NCBI RefSeq assembly: GCF_004000945.1
Contig: NZ_BIMF01000011.1
Span: 62,001 to 126,000 of the forward strand
Reading direction: 5' to 3'
DNA from: Paenibacillus lautus NBRC 15380
Lineage (GTDB): Bacteria > Bacillota > Bacilli > Paenibacillales > Paenibacillaceae
DNA: 64,000 nucleotides
Shown here piece by piece: positions 24,255 to 33,243 of this stretch; position 1 is the first letter of the stretch, and each line of letters starts with the position of its first letter. Below the pieces are notes generated by a model. It saw only the letters and a list, made by a program, of their open reading frames with translations. It was not told the DNA's origin and did not search any database. The position numbers and the translations under genes are program-made.

Positions 24255-25931
24255 TCATTCCGGCGATTTTCCGCTTCGTAATGCCTTCAAGCGTTTCAGC
24301 ACCCCGTTTTCGCCTCTTCCCAAATAATCATGAAGTCCTTTATATTCCTTGTATAATTGATCATATACACGCACATTGGCCTCAATCGGCTTAAAGGTCT
24401 CTTCGCGAACACGAGCCATGACTTCTGCCGCCTCTACGATGCTCCCAAAGCCTCCCTGCTCTTTGCCTGCCGCCACGGCGCCGAACATGGCTGCACCAAA
24501 AGCAGCCGTCTGGACGGTATCGGCTATTTTGATTTCTCTGCCGGTAACATCGGCATAAATTTGCATCAGCAGCCGGTTTCGCTGCGGCAATCCGCCGCAA
24601 GCATAGAGCTCCTGGACTTCTACGCCGCTTTCGGTAAAGGCCTCGATGATCGCCCGCGTTCCAAAGGCGGTGGCCTCCAGCAGTGCCCGGTATATTTCAG
24701 CCGGCTTGGTCTGCAGGGTCACTCCAAGGATGACGCCGCTCAGATCGGCGTCCATCAGTACGGAACGGCTTCCATTCCACCAGTCCAGAGCCAGCAGGCC
24801 ACTTTGGCCAGGCGCGTATTGCGCCGCTTCCTTCTCAAGCCACTCATGAATGCCAAGGCGCTCCTCGGCAGCCTTGCGTCGGACATATTCCGGTACTGCC
24901 TCATCCACATACCAGGCGAATATATCGCCAACGGCCGATTGTCCTGCCTCATACCCGTAATAACCGGGAATGATCCCGTCCTCGACGACACCGCAAATGC
25001 CTTCCCCCGTCACTTCCTTGTCGCTTAATATTAAATGACAAGTTGAGGTTCCCATGGCGAGTACCAGTTTACCCGGGGTTACGACACTGACGGCCGGTAC
25101 CATGGCATGGGCATCGATGTTGGCTACGGCTACCGCGGTGCCCGGAAGAAGTCCGGTCAAAACGGCCATCGATTCGGTTAATCCGCCCGCTTTCGAACCC
25201 AGTGGCTTGATCGGGCCTCTCAGCTTCGTCTCCACGAGGGCCCCGAACCTCGGATCAAGCGACTGCAGGAATTCCTTGGACGGATACCCCTCCCGTTTAT
25301 GCCAATTGGCTTTATAGCCTACGGTGCAGCTGCTCCGTGCGAGCTGACCGGTCAATTGCATGACCACCCAATCGGCGGCCTCCATGATCAGTACAGCTTG
25401 CTCATACAGCTCGGGAGCTTCATTCAGAATCTGCAAAGACTTCGCAAGCATCCACTCCGAGGACAGCTTCCCCCCATAACGTGCAAGAAATTTCTCCCCT
25501 CGCCGCTTAGCAGCTTCATTGATCAGGTTCGCTTCATCCTGCGCCGCGTGGTGCTTCCACAGCTTTACCCAGCTATGCGGATTGTTCCTCCATTCCTCCA
25601 GCATGCACAGCGGAGTCCCTCCGGCATCCAGCGGCATCATCGTGCATGCCGTGAAGTCGATGCCGATCCCGATGACTTGATCCGGTGATACGTTTTCCTC
25701 CGACAGCACACGCGGGATGGATTGCCGAAGCACCTCCATGTAGTCGCCCGGATGCTGCAGCGCCCAATCCTGCTCCAGCTTCAAACCCGAGTGGATCAGC
25801 ACCTCGTCCATGACTCCGTGCGTGTATGGCGTCACATGGGTAGCAACTTCTTGCCCGGTCGTGATATCAACCAACAGAGCTCTGCCCGATTCCGTACCGA
25901 AATCCACGCCAATGGTGTATAACTGCTTCAT
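24255..25931 (-). CDS. araB: Ribulokinase (FGGY kinase)
   Basis: 558 residues, the usual AraB length. The enzyme phosphorylates L-ribulose to L-ribulose 5-phosphate. The N-terminal FGGY domain starts GVDFGTESGRALLVDI. ACTMMPLDAGGTPLCML and EAADWVVMQLTGQL follow, and the second domain has LVLAMGTSTCHLIL, VALLEATAFGTRAI-like RALLEATAFGTRAIIEAF and the nucleotide-site ELYACGGLPQRNRLLMQIYA. GGAGGCAG precedes the ATG. Neighbours are a LacI regulator upstream and GH172 downstream. The isomerase araA and epimerase araD are not in this window, so the operon is unusual or the substrate differs from L-ribulose. Confidence 0.88.
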   Translation of the reverse strand: MKQLYTIGVDFGTESGRALLVDITTGQEVATHVTPYTHGVMDEVLIHSGLKLEQDWALQHPGDYMEVLRQSIPRVLSEENVSPDQVIGIGIDFTACTMMPLDAGGTPLCMLEEWRNNPHSWVKLWKHHAAQDEANLINEAAKRRGEKFLARYGGKLSSEWMLAKSLQILNEAPELYEQAVLIMEAADWVVMQLTGQLARSSCTVGYKANWHKREGYPSKEFLQSLDPRFGALVETKLRGPIKPLGSKAGGLTESMAVLTGLLPGTAVAVANIDAHAMVPAVSVVTPGKLVLAMGTSTCHLILSDKEVTGEGICGVVEDGIIPGYYGYEAGQSAVGDIFAWYVDEAVPEYVRRKAAEERLGIHEWLEKEAAQYAPGQSGLLALDWWNGSRSVLMDADLSGVILGVTLQTKPAEIYRALLEATAFGTRAIIEAFTESGVEVQELYACGGLPQRNRLLMQIYADVTGREIKIADTVQTAAFGAAMFGAVAAGKEQGGFGSIVEAAEVMARVREETFKPIEANVRVYDQLYKEYKGLHDYLGRGENGVLKRLKALRSGKSPE

Positions 25932-26098
25932 GTTATCTGCCTCCTATTTGTACAAAGGACCATAAGCTGCGCATGCCCGGTAATCGGCCGAGACCGGCTC
26001 CAATCAGCCGAAAGAGGCCCAGGCGCTTGGCTGGAATATCCGTTCCTCCGTAACGTTGTGCATGCACACCGGAATGCGGAGCATCGATGCCAAGGTGA

Positions 26099-27106
26099 TT
26101 AATTCAGCTGTTTCACTTCATTGCTGTAAATCTCAATTTCAGGCTCGGACAGCGGGGCCTCATCGCGAATTCGACGCAGAAGAATCTCCCCGGCTTTGAT
26201 CCCCATGTCATAGGGATGCTGCTTCATATAATAGAGTCCCGATTCCTTGAGTAATGGACCGGCCTCTACCTCACCGAAAGAAGCTACCGCTATGTCGGCC
26301 GGAATCTTTAGACCGCTGCGTACAATTTCAAGCAGAACGCCAAGACTCATTCGGTTGTTCAGGGATATAATTGCAGTTGGCCGACGCTCCGAACTCAGAA
26401 AATGCCGCACCGCCCGGATTCCGTCCTCTGTAGAAAAGTCACCGTTATACACCATGGGTTCCTCGTTCAGGCCGTATTCCTTCATCGCTTTCCGAACACC
26501 GTCAAGACGTTCCCTGCCTGTGCTGGATCTCGTCGGACCATTTACTACTCCAATTGCCGTATGACCATCCTCAAGCAGCTTCCGGGTCAGGAGGGATGCG
26601 CCTTCGGTATTGTCCTCGGCTACCAAATCGAGAGTCAATCCCGCTTCCGGCGAGTCCGGCTTTCGGTCTACGAGAACGATCGGCATTTTGGCATCCGCCA
26701 GCTGCTGGATCGCTGGATCATTACCGCCTGACGTCGCCAGTACGACAGCGTCCACGCGCTTTTCCTGCATAAGCTTAAGCAATCGTCTTTCCTTGTCGGG
26801 ATTCTCATCCGAGCTGCAGAATATAAGCTGAAAGCCTTCTTTGCCTACAATATCCTCAATACCTCTGGAAATGCCCATAAAATAAGGGTTGGAAATATCG
26901 GGAACGACGACCCCGATCATATAGGTTCGGTCCTGCTTCAGACTGCGGGCGATGGCGCTTGGACGGTAATTCAACTGGTTCACCGCCGCCATCACTCGCT
27001 CTTTAATCTCATCGCTTACATAATCGCTGTCGTTCAGCACTCTTGAAACGGTTGCCGTGGATACTTCTGCTGCCGCTGCTACTTGTTTAATCGTTGCTTT
27101 TGCCAA
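26099..27106 (-). CDS. LacI-family regulator
   Basis: 335 residues. The LacI helix-turn-helix is at the N-terminus (ATIKQVAAAAEVSTATVSRV), followed by LNYRPSAIARSLKQ, the hinge helix. The periplasmic-binding-protein-like core contains YMIGVVVPDISNPYFMGISR and DGIRAVRHFLSS. It is the first gene of the LacI-araB-GH172 series; two adjoining operators lie directly upstream of its start, so autoregulation is expected and the sugar would act as inducer. 167 bases without a recognisable gene separate it from araB. Confidence 0.9.
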   Translation of the reverse strand: MAKATIKQVAAAAEVSTATVSRVLNDSDYVSDEIKERVMAAVNQLNYRPSAIARSLKQDRTYMIGVVVPDISNPYFMGISRGIEDIVGKEGFQLIFCSSDENPDKERRLLKLMQEKRVDAVVLATSGGNDPAIQQLADAKMPIVLVDRKPDSPEAGLTLDLVAEDNTEGASLLTRKLLEDGHTAIGVVNGPTRSSTGRERLDGVRKAMKEYGLNEEPMVYNGDFSTEDGIRAVRHFLSSERRPTAIISLNNRMSLGVLLEIVRSGLKIPADIAVASFGEVEAGPLLKESGLYYMKQHPYDMGIKAGEILLRRIRDEAPLSEPEIEIYSNEVKQLN

Positions 27107-27140
27107 ACATTGTTCACCTCAAAACGTCATGATTCCGATA

Positions 27141-27166
27141 TGTAATCGATTACGTAAACGATTACA
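27141..27166 (-). promoter_or_regulatory. Tandem LacI operators
   Basis: GTAATCGATTAC (27142-27153, a perfect palindrome) is followed immediately by GTAAACGATTAC (27154-27165). Both centre on the CG step common to LacI-family sites, and they lie 36-59 bases before the LacI start codon, where they would cover the promoter. Confidence 0.75.
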
Positions 27167-27324
27167 TTCACAGATTACAAGATGGGACATACTTATGTCA
27201 ACCCTCTTTATTCAAACTTCGGAGAGAAGTTTAATCGAGCTTTTTGCAGAGCTTTAACTTATCTCAATCTTGGTCGATTGGATGGGTTATCACGCTGCTT
27301 TTAATAGAAGAAAAGCCCCGTACC

Positions 27325-27374
27325 ATCATGCAAGACGGTTGATGCTTCCACTGCGATCAACCGTCTTGCATGAT
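27325..27374 (-). terminator. Long hairpin terminator of the phosphotransferase gene
   Basis: A perfect 19-bp stem (27325-27343 with 27356-27374) and a 12-base loop, with extra GCCCC/GGGGC pairing outside. On the minus strand it is followed by CTTTTCTTC. It lies 84 bases after the stop at 27458. No gene is visible between 27167 and 27457. Confidence 0.65.
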
Positions 27375-27457
27375 AGTATCTTAGGGGGGCAAGTGTACTA
27401 CTGCAAGAATCCTCAAATCAAGCACACATTAATAGGGAACCGAGATGTATTTGGGGA

Positions 27458-28312
27458 TCAGACTTCAAGAGGCTTGAATTTTAAATACGCGTTGCTCTTC
27501 AATATCGACCTGACCCTTGCGATCGTATCCTTTCTAATGGGTGGGTGGTCCGCTCTACTGAGCAAAACCCAGCGCAGGCACGCTATGGCTTCAAACAGCT
27601 CAAGCTCATCCGTTTCGTAACGGTTCTCGGCACAAAATGCAGCACGGTAAAAGGAAGCTTGCTTCTCGCTTACATATATCCAAATTAAGATAATCGACCA
27701 TGCGATGTCATATCGGGGATCGCCTATTTGGACATTCGTCCAATCGATCACGGTCAGTTCGTTTTCATTCTCAAGAATATTGCCAAGGTGATAATCGCCA
27801 TGGATGACATATTCTTGTTTCATGTTCGCACGCTGAACAAGTTCCATCAATGGATGTTGGATATCCGGAAACTCATCAATTCGAGGATAAAAATAGGAGA
27901 TGAAGTCATAACTCGGCAGCCCGAATCCGTTCAGGCTATCCAGGGGCAGCTTATGTATATCCATTAACATCTTCGCAAGCTTTACTAGTTTAGGCCGATT
28001 GACTTTTTGAACGGGCGTGCCGTCGTAACTGGTCAGCATCGCTGGATTGCCATTCCGGTCTGTCCCCCAGCCCAAAGGCTTCGATACTGCTCTTCCGTGC
28101 GAGTACAATGCATTCAATATTTGATATTGCATTTGAACATCGGGCTTGGACGCTTTATTCCATACCTTTAGTACATAGTCTGCCGGTGATGTGGTGATCT
28201 TCACCACCTCTGCTTCCAGACCGGAATCTAACGGGACGACTTGAAATGTAGTTTCATGTTCCAGTAATAACTCAAGCGTCTCGTTTTTCTTCAACCAGTT
28301 TATTTCTCGCAA
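27458..28312 (-). CDS. APH-family phosphotransferase
   Basis: About 284 residues. It carries the kinase catalytic loop HGDYHLGNILENE and the metal-binding VIDWTNVQIGDPRYDIAW, the hallmarks of the aminoglycoside/choline phosphotransferase family. The substrate cannot be read from sequence; many such genes in Bacillales are not resistance genes. I favour the TTG at 28312, 8 bases after GGAGG, which itself lies in the end of the preceding gene; the ATG at 28330 has no ribosome site. The TTG begins one base after the upstream stop, so translation is probably coupled. A long hairpin ends the unit. Confidence 0.83.
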   Translation of the reverse strand: MREINWLKKNETLELLLEHETTFQVVPLDSGLEAEVVKITTSPADYVLKVWNKASKPDVQMQYQILNALYSHGRAVSKPLGWGTDRNGNPAMLTSYDGTPVQKVNRPKLVKLAKMLMDIHKLPLDSLNGFGLPSYDFISYFYPRIDEFPDIQHPLMELVQRANMKQEYVIHGDYHLGNILENENELTVIDWTNVQIGDPRYDIAWSIILIWIYVSEKQASFYRAAFCAENRYETDELELFEAIACLRWVLLSRADHPPIRKDTIARVRSILKSNAYLKFKPLEV

Positions 28313-28313
28313 A

Positions 28314-28847
28314 TTACGTTCCTCCGTCATTGTGCAACGACTCGATGGTTGTGAAAATACGCGAATAAACAGCTTGGATATTGGTCTCATTCATTACACC
28401 GTTGTATAAACCGTAACCCCAATGCTCAGCATCCTTGCCGTAGTATCCTGTTGCGTACATATCCGTTGAAAGATCCGGAACCTCATCATAGGACAATTCT
28501 TCGATCGTGAAGGGGACATGAGATTTGTTAGACTCGATATAGAAAAAGGGAACTTCAGCCTTGTTATAAACTTCTGTATACTTGGGCTCAGAAGCTTCCA
28601 CCAGATGTTCTTTCGTTATGAAAACGGCGTCAAGCTCTGTGGAAAGGTTTAAATCCTCTAACTGCTCAAATGTAACCTCCTTAAAATTCACATGTCCCTC
28701 CTCCCTTACTTGCGGTGTTTTTCCGATCACCCCAATAACGAGGCTTCTGCCCTCATAAAGGGGCATATCGATCGAATCTCGTTGAGCATTGCCATTTATC
28801 AGAATAACAAATACAAGCAATAGGACCACTATTATTTTTTTTCTCAT
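28314..28847 (-). CDS. Hypothetical secreted or membrane-anchored protein
   Basis: 177 residues. An N-terminal MRKKIIVVLLLVFVILING is a signal peptide or anchor; no lipobox cysteine follows. The mature part has RSLVIGVIGKTPQVREEG and FEQLEDLNLSTELDAVFITK, resembling small Bacillus exported proteins of unknown function. It directly precedes the phosphotransferase gene and shares its transcript. Confidence 0.7.
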   Translation of the reverse strand: MRKKIIVVLLLVFVILINGNAQRDSIDMPLYEGRSLVIGVIGKTPQVREEGHVNFKEVTFEQLEDLNLSTELDAVFITKEHLVEASEPKYTEVYNKAEVPFFYIESNKSHVPFTIEELSYDEVPDLSTDMYATGYYGKDAEHWGYGLYNGVMNETNIQAVYSRIFTTIESLHNDGGT

Positions 28848-28994
28848 GAAGATCTCCTTCGGTAATTTTCCCTTTCACCAACCTAACATCAAGGGATGAG
28901 GTCCAGTACCATCTTTTCCAATAACTCCATATTATGTGTATTTCTGAGCTTCGTAAACACTTATCTTAACCTTGAAGGCATATCTGTACAACAA

Positions 28995-29019
28995 AAAAAC
29001 CGCGATCAACGCGGTTTTT
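28995..29019. terminator. Terminator after the HxlR-type gene
   Basis: AAAAACCGCG/CGCGGTTTTT with a 5-base loop. The A/T flanks make it usable in both directions, but only the minus-strand HxlR gene (ending at 29036) reads into it. Confidence 0.85.
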
Positions 29020-29035
29020 CGTGAATTTCGTTTAT

Positions 29036-29413
29036 CTATTTCTCTGCTGAGGAACTGGCTTTTCCTAATGGAGCCAGATGCTTTTTCCTAGAAGCTCCCC
29101 AATCATGTATCACATTTAGGACATCTTCAAATTCTCTACCCTGGTCTGTCAATGAATACTCCACGGTAACCGGCATAGTCGGCAGTACCTGGCGGTTAAT
29201 GATGCCGTTTTGCTCCAGATGCCTCAGAATCACTGTCAATGATTGCGTGCTGATATTGCCCAAACTCCGACGCAAGCGGTTAAACCGCTGGGGACCATCA
29301 TGCAGTTCACCAATTACGTGAACTGCGCGTTTCACTGCGACTATTTTTAAAACCTCGCCAATAACCTCCGTACATTCTTCATAATCTTCACCATGCTCTG
29401 AACGATCGCTCAA
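29036..29413 (-). CDS. HxlR-family winged-helix regulator
   Basis: 125 residues. Winged helix of the HxlR type: a short N-terminus, then ELHDGPQRFNRLRRSLGNIS, TQSLTVILRHLEQNGIINRQ and VEYSLTDQGREF. The cysteine in EDYEECTEVIGEVLKIVAV stands about where many HxlR proteins have a redox-sensing cysteine. The start is a TTG at 29413 behind a GGTGGTGAT stretch. It is divergent from an MFS drug exporter gene, a usual arrangement in which the regulator controls the pump. That pump is frameshifted here. Confidence 0.85.
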   Translation of the reverse strand: MSDRSEHGEDYEECTEVIGEVLKIVAVKRAVHVIGELHDGPQRFNRLRRSLGNISTQSLTVILRHLEQNGIINRQVLPTMPVTVEYSLTDQGREFEDVLNVIHDWGASRKKHLAPLGKASSSAEK

Positions 29414-29651
29414 GTCATCACCACCCTAACGTAAAGTAAGTTGGTCTATATTAAATGATCTAATCAATAAATATTGCCTACTGTTATTGTTGGTTTAGAG
29501 TCATTATAATTTGGCACATAGCTGTTATCAAGGTGCAAACTTGAATACTGCTTTACGTATCACCTGGAATCGCGCGATTCTCTTTCTGAATGGGGTCACA
29601 TATCCGGAGATGTGGCTTCGAACAAAAAAATATAACAGAAGGAGACAATAC

Positions 29652-31087
29652 ATGTCGACCACCATTACTACCATAAAAGAAATTCGCGCACCCTTATTCG
29701 CTATTATCATTGGCATGTTTATGGTCCTACTTAATATGACAGCCATGAATGTAGCCATTCCTAATCTAATGCATTCCTTTCAAAGCTCATTATCTTTCAT
29801 GCAATGGGCGACCACGGGTTATATTCTTGCCGAAGCGGCCATCATTCCGGTAGCCGGCTGGCTGGCTGACCGTTTTGGCAGCAGGCGCATGTTTATCCTG
29901 GCGATCTTCATTTTTACAATCTGCTCTATTCTGTGCGCACTCTCGGTCAACGCAGAGCAATTTATACTATTTCGTGTACTTCAAGGCTTAGGAGGAGGCA
30001 TAGTCATGCCCATTGGTTATGCCATTGTCTTTCAGATCAGTCCTCCTGATAAGGTAGGGACCGTAATGGGATCGTACTTGGGCGTTCCCATTCTTATTGC
30101 ACCAGCCATAGGCCCCGTGTTTGCCGGGTGGTTGGTGGATTAAACGTTAGCTGGCCATCTTTATTCTGGGTGAATGTACCTGTAGGCTTATTAGGAATCT
30201 GGTTTGGACTACGATATCTTCCTAAATTGAAGAATCAGACTCAAGCCAAGCTGGATAAACTCGGAATGATTTTTGGTCCAATCGCTTTTGCCGCCCTCGT
30301 CTATGGCGTGAATCAAGGGGGCGATGCAGGATGGGGTTCCATACAGACCATTATCGGCCTTGCGGTTGGTGTTGCTGCGCTTCTACTATTCATCCTGGTT
30401 GAACTTCGCATGAGCGAGCCTCTCCTTGAGCTGCGATTGTTCCGCTCCAAGTCTTTTACAAGTGCTATGTTAATTCTATGGATAACAGCCGCTGCATTCT
30501 ATGGAAACTTCTTTCTCGTTCCCGTTTATCTCCAGCAAGTGAAAGGATTTAATGCTTTTGATACTGGGCTGCTCATGATTTCACCTGCCATTGCCAGTAT
30601 CGTACTCATGCAGATTGGTGGACGTATGTATGACCGGATTCGGAGTGTAAAGCTGCTTGTTATTATCGGTACTGCACTTCTAGGTCTGGGAGCATTCTTG
30701 CTCTTTACGGATTCATCTGGCAGAGGAACGGGAACGATAATTGTCGCAATGACCTTATCGGGATCCGGCCATGCATTATATGCTATGTCTTTGAATGCCT
30801 TCGTCATGAAAGCTGCACCGCAAGGGTTAATCAACCGTGTTACATCCCTAAACAATGCTTCACAGCAAGTGGTGGGCTCCTTTGCCGTGGCTGTCTTCTC
30901 AACATTGTTGACGACCCGTATTCCGGCTTCTTTTCATTCAGTACCGCAAATCGATGCTTGGGCTGACGCATTCTCGTTTACATTCCTTGTTGTAATGGCT
31001 GTGGCCGCTCTCGGGGTCGTCGTGGGGTTATTCCTCCGTAAACCGACGGAACAAGTGGTTAAACCCATCGATCAGCCAACAGCATGA
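29652..31087 (+). pseudogene. MFS drug exporter (DHA2/EmrB type), frameshifted
   Basis: Two frames together give one 14-helix multidrug exporter of about 478 residues. The first (29652-30143) has MFMVLLNMTAMNVAIPNLMH and GGGIVMPIGYAIVFQI and ends GPVFAGWLVD then TAA. The second resumes in another frame at NVSWPSLFWVNVPVGLLGIW (from about 30134). In homologues the two meet as GWLVD-x-SWPWIFWVN with no gap, so one base has been lost near 30140. Proton-driven export of drugs would be abolished unless the shift is a sequencing error or is bypassed. AGAAGGAGAC precedes the ATG at 29652. Divergent HxlR regulator. Confidence 0.87.
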
Positions 31088-31109
31088 TGAGATGACGGAT
31101 GGATAAACA

Positions 31110-31137
31110 AGAATCCCCCTAAACAGGGGGATTCTTC
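31110..31137. terminator. Bidirectional terminator
   Basis: AGAATCCCCC and GGGGGATTCT around a TAAACA loop, followed by TCATTAT, between the converging MFS and GH127-like genes. Confidence 0.8.
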
Positions 31138-31177
31138 ATTATAAACCGATTATAGCATGCTTACTTTTGCTTATTTC

Positions 31178-33055
31178 TTAGCTCCCCTTTTTCCGCTCTC
31201 CAATCAGAGGAAATTCACCGATCCGTAGCCTGGCGCTTCCATACGGAACTAACTCCAATTCCATAATGGGCTGTCCGTCCGTGTTCGGATGCAGCGGAGG
31301 GTTTCCGGCGTTGTTGCCTTCCATCTTCCAATCCCGAATCAGCTGGCCTTTAACCTTCACCCTAACAGGTGTATCCTTTGCCAGGAACGGCTGGCGGACC
31401 ATATCCTGCTCAAGTACCTCGAATGACGTATCGGAGACTAAACCATATTTCCACGGGGATGCAGGGTATATCTCCCAATCGTGGAACATGTCGCGCTGCC
31501 GGATCATCTGCCAGTTCTCCTTCACGGGCAGCACATACACCAACGGCCCTCTTTCAATGCTAGTAGCGTACATGCTGCGCGACACGGTCTTCACTTCCAT
31601 GGGCAAATGAATGTCCAATCGGTCGCCGTTCTGCCAGTTCTGTACGATTCTTGCATAACCGGACTCCACCTGGAATGGCAATTCGCGCCCATTCAGAGTT
31701 ATGACGGGATCGTCGCACCAAGCCGGGATGCGCAGTGATAGTGGAAACGATTCCGCGTATTCCAACGACAATTTAATTTGAATGCGATCCTTGAACGGAT
31801 ACTCTCCGGTTACCTCGACTACAGTCGGAACGCCTTGACGACCGACCGTGGTTCTCACCGTGCATGGGGCATAGGACACGGCAACAAGCCCTTCCTCCTG
31901 ATCCTTCATCCATAAATGCGAGGTCAGCTTGGGCCAGCCCTGATGCATGTTAGCCGTGCAGCACCCGAAGTTCGGCTCCAGACCGAAGACGTTGGCGTCC
32001 GGGCTGTTGCTCCAGGACCGCGGAGCGACATTGCAGATCATCTGGTTGACTTGCTGATCATACTGATGCGAGGTCCAATCCGGAGAGATGGCGGCAGGCA
32101 GCGCATTAAAAGCGACCTTTTCCAGGATATCCCCGAAACGTCCGTCCCCGAAAATACGCGTCAGCTGCTCCATCGAGAACATATACTCCACGACGGCACA
32201 TAATTCCACGCCTTGACTCGGATGGGTGCCGGATAACCACTCGTCCCCCGAAAACATGCCGTGCGCTTGACCGTGGTACGTCATCAGGGAATCAATGCCC
32301 CGATGTACGCTTTCCCGCTCCACCGGATTTCCGTTCAGTTCATACAGCAAGCCCGGCGTTTTGATTCCCATCGCCACATTCACGACATGGGTTGTCCAAT
32401 CCCACTCTTCGACCTTTCGCCAGAACGGAAAATCATGAAAGATATCGCTCCAGTCCGTGGTTTGTCCGGCAACGATATCGGCAAGCTCTAACAGAAAGGG
32501 CTGCTTCGTACGTCTATATAACCACACCATGCACAGCAGCATCTCTGCTCCCCTTGTTTGGGCCCAGCCCCGCAGCGGTTGTTCCTCGATAACCGAATGG
32601 ACATAAGTGAAAAACTTCGTCAGAAAAGGGATGATCCGTTCATCGCCTGTTGCTTCTTCATGCTGCATCATCACTTTCAGCATGATCATGTAATGCCACC
32701 AGTCCTGCTCCTTATCAATATCCTGATTGACGGAGGTTATACGGGCCGGACCGAACATGCCATTTTCCTGCTGGCTGGCAAGCGACCACTCGACCCAGCG
32801 ATTCGCTTTGGCAATCAAAGACTCGTCTTCAAGCAAATAAGCTAACGGAAGCAAGCCATCGACATAATACGGTCCCCGTTCCCAGCTCTCTCCTTGGCCG
32901 CCGAGCCACCCATTCTCATCCCCCACGTCTTTCCACTGTTCTTCCAAATGTCCGGTAAACCCGCTTGCTTGAATCTCCAACTGACTCTTAAGCCAGCCGG
33001 TCGGTTTAATTGCTCGAAGTGGCAAGCTGTTAAAGGCAGCATCATGCAGCATCAA
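31178..33055 (-). CDS. GH127-like beta-L-arabinofuranosidase domain protein (DUF1680)
   Basis: 625 residues, no signal peptide. The (alpha/alpha)6 catalytic domain has HPSQGVELCAVVEYMFSMEQ, which carries a conserved glutamate, and FGCCTANMHQGWPKLTSHLW. The paired cysteines of GH127 enzymes bind zinc and supply the nucleophile. C-terminal beta domains contain SLRIPAWCDDPVITLNGREL and RGPLVYVLPVKENW. The family removes beta-L-arabinofuranose from plant glycans; related DUF1680 subfamilies have other furanosides, so the exact sugar is open. TTG 33055 or ATG 33052 can be the start. Divergent from an AraC-type regulator that likely controls it. Confidence 0.87.
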   Translation of the reverse strand: MMLHDAAFNSLPLRAIKPTGWLKSQLEIQASGFTGHLEEQWKDVGDENGWLGGQGESWERGPYYVDGLLPLAYLLEDESLIAKANRWVEWSLASQQENGMFGPARITSVNQDIDKEQDWWHYMIMLKVMMQHEEATGDERIIPFLTKFFTYVHSVIEEQPLRGWAQTRGAEMLLCMVWLYRRTKQPFLLELADIVAGQTTDWSDIFHDFPFWRKVEEWDWTTHVVNVAMGIKTPGLLYELNGNPVERESVHRGIDSLMTYHGQAHGMFSGDEWLSGTHPSQGVELCAVVEYMFSMEQLTRIFGDGRFGDILEKVAFNALPAAISPDWTSHQYDQQVNQMICNVAPRSWSNSPDANVFGLEPNFGCCTANMHQGWPKLTSHLWMKDQEEGLVAVSYAPCTVRTTVGRQGVPTVVEVTGEYPFKDRIQIKLSLEYAESFPLSLRIPAWCDDPVITLNGRELPFQVESGYARIVQNWQNGDRLDIHLPMEVKTVSRSMYATSIERGPLVYVLPVKENWQMIRQRDMFHDWEIYPASPWKYGLVSDTSFEVLEQDMVRQPFLAKDTPVRVKVKGQLIRDWKMEGNNAGNPPLHPNTDGQPIMELELVPYGSARLRIGEFPLIGERKKGS

Positions 33056-33243
33056 TTTCCACGCTCCTTGTTTCTGTCTTGTTGGTGCACACTCTGGTTG
33101 AAATATACCATCTCAACCAGGCGTACCCTATACACAGAAACAACATCTTTTTATCCGATTGCAACATGCTGTGTTATTGATTCCGGATCAGCATAACGAT
33201 TATCATAGAGAAAAGCTCGTTTGAGGAGGAGGCCTGGCCGCAG

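Noticed and set aside
25932..26098. Open frame between the LacI and araB genes on the minus strand (ending VQIGGR)
   Set aside because: Open for about 55 codons but no start with a ribosome site and no recognisable family; it overlaps the LacI end. Treated as chance in a GC-rich leader.
27325..27374. Insertion sequence end
   Set aside because: The 19-bp hairpin has no partner copy nearby and no transposase; a T-rich stretch follows on the minus strand, so a terminator explains it.
27458..28312. Aminoglycoside resistance gene
   Set aside because: The APH fold motifs are present, but nothing in the sequence or neighbours points to antibiotics; many such kinases have other substrates.
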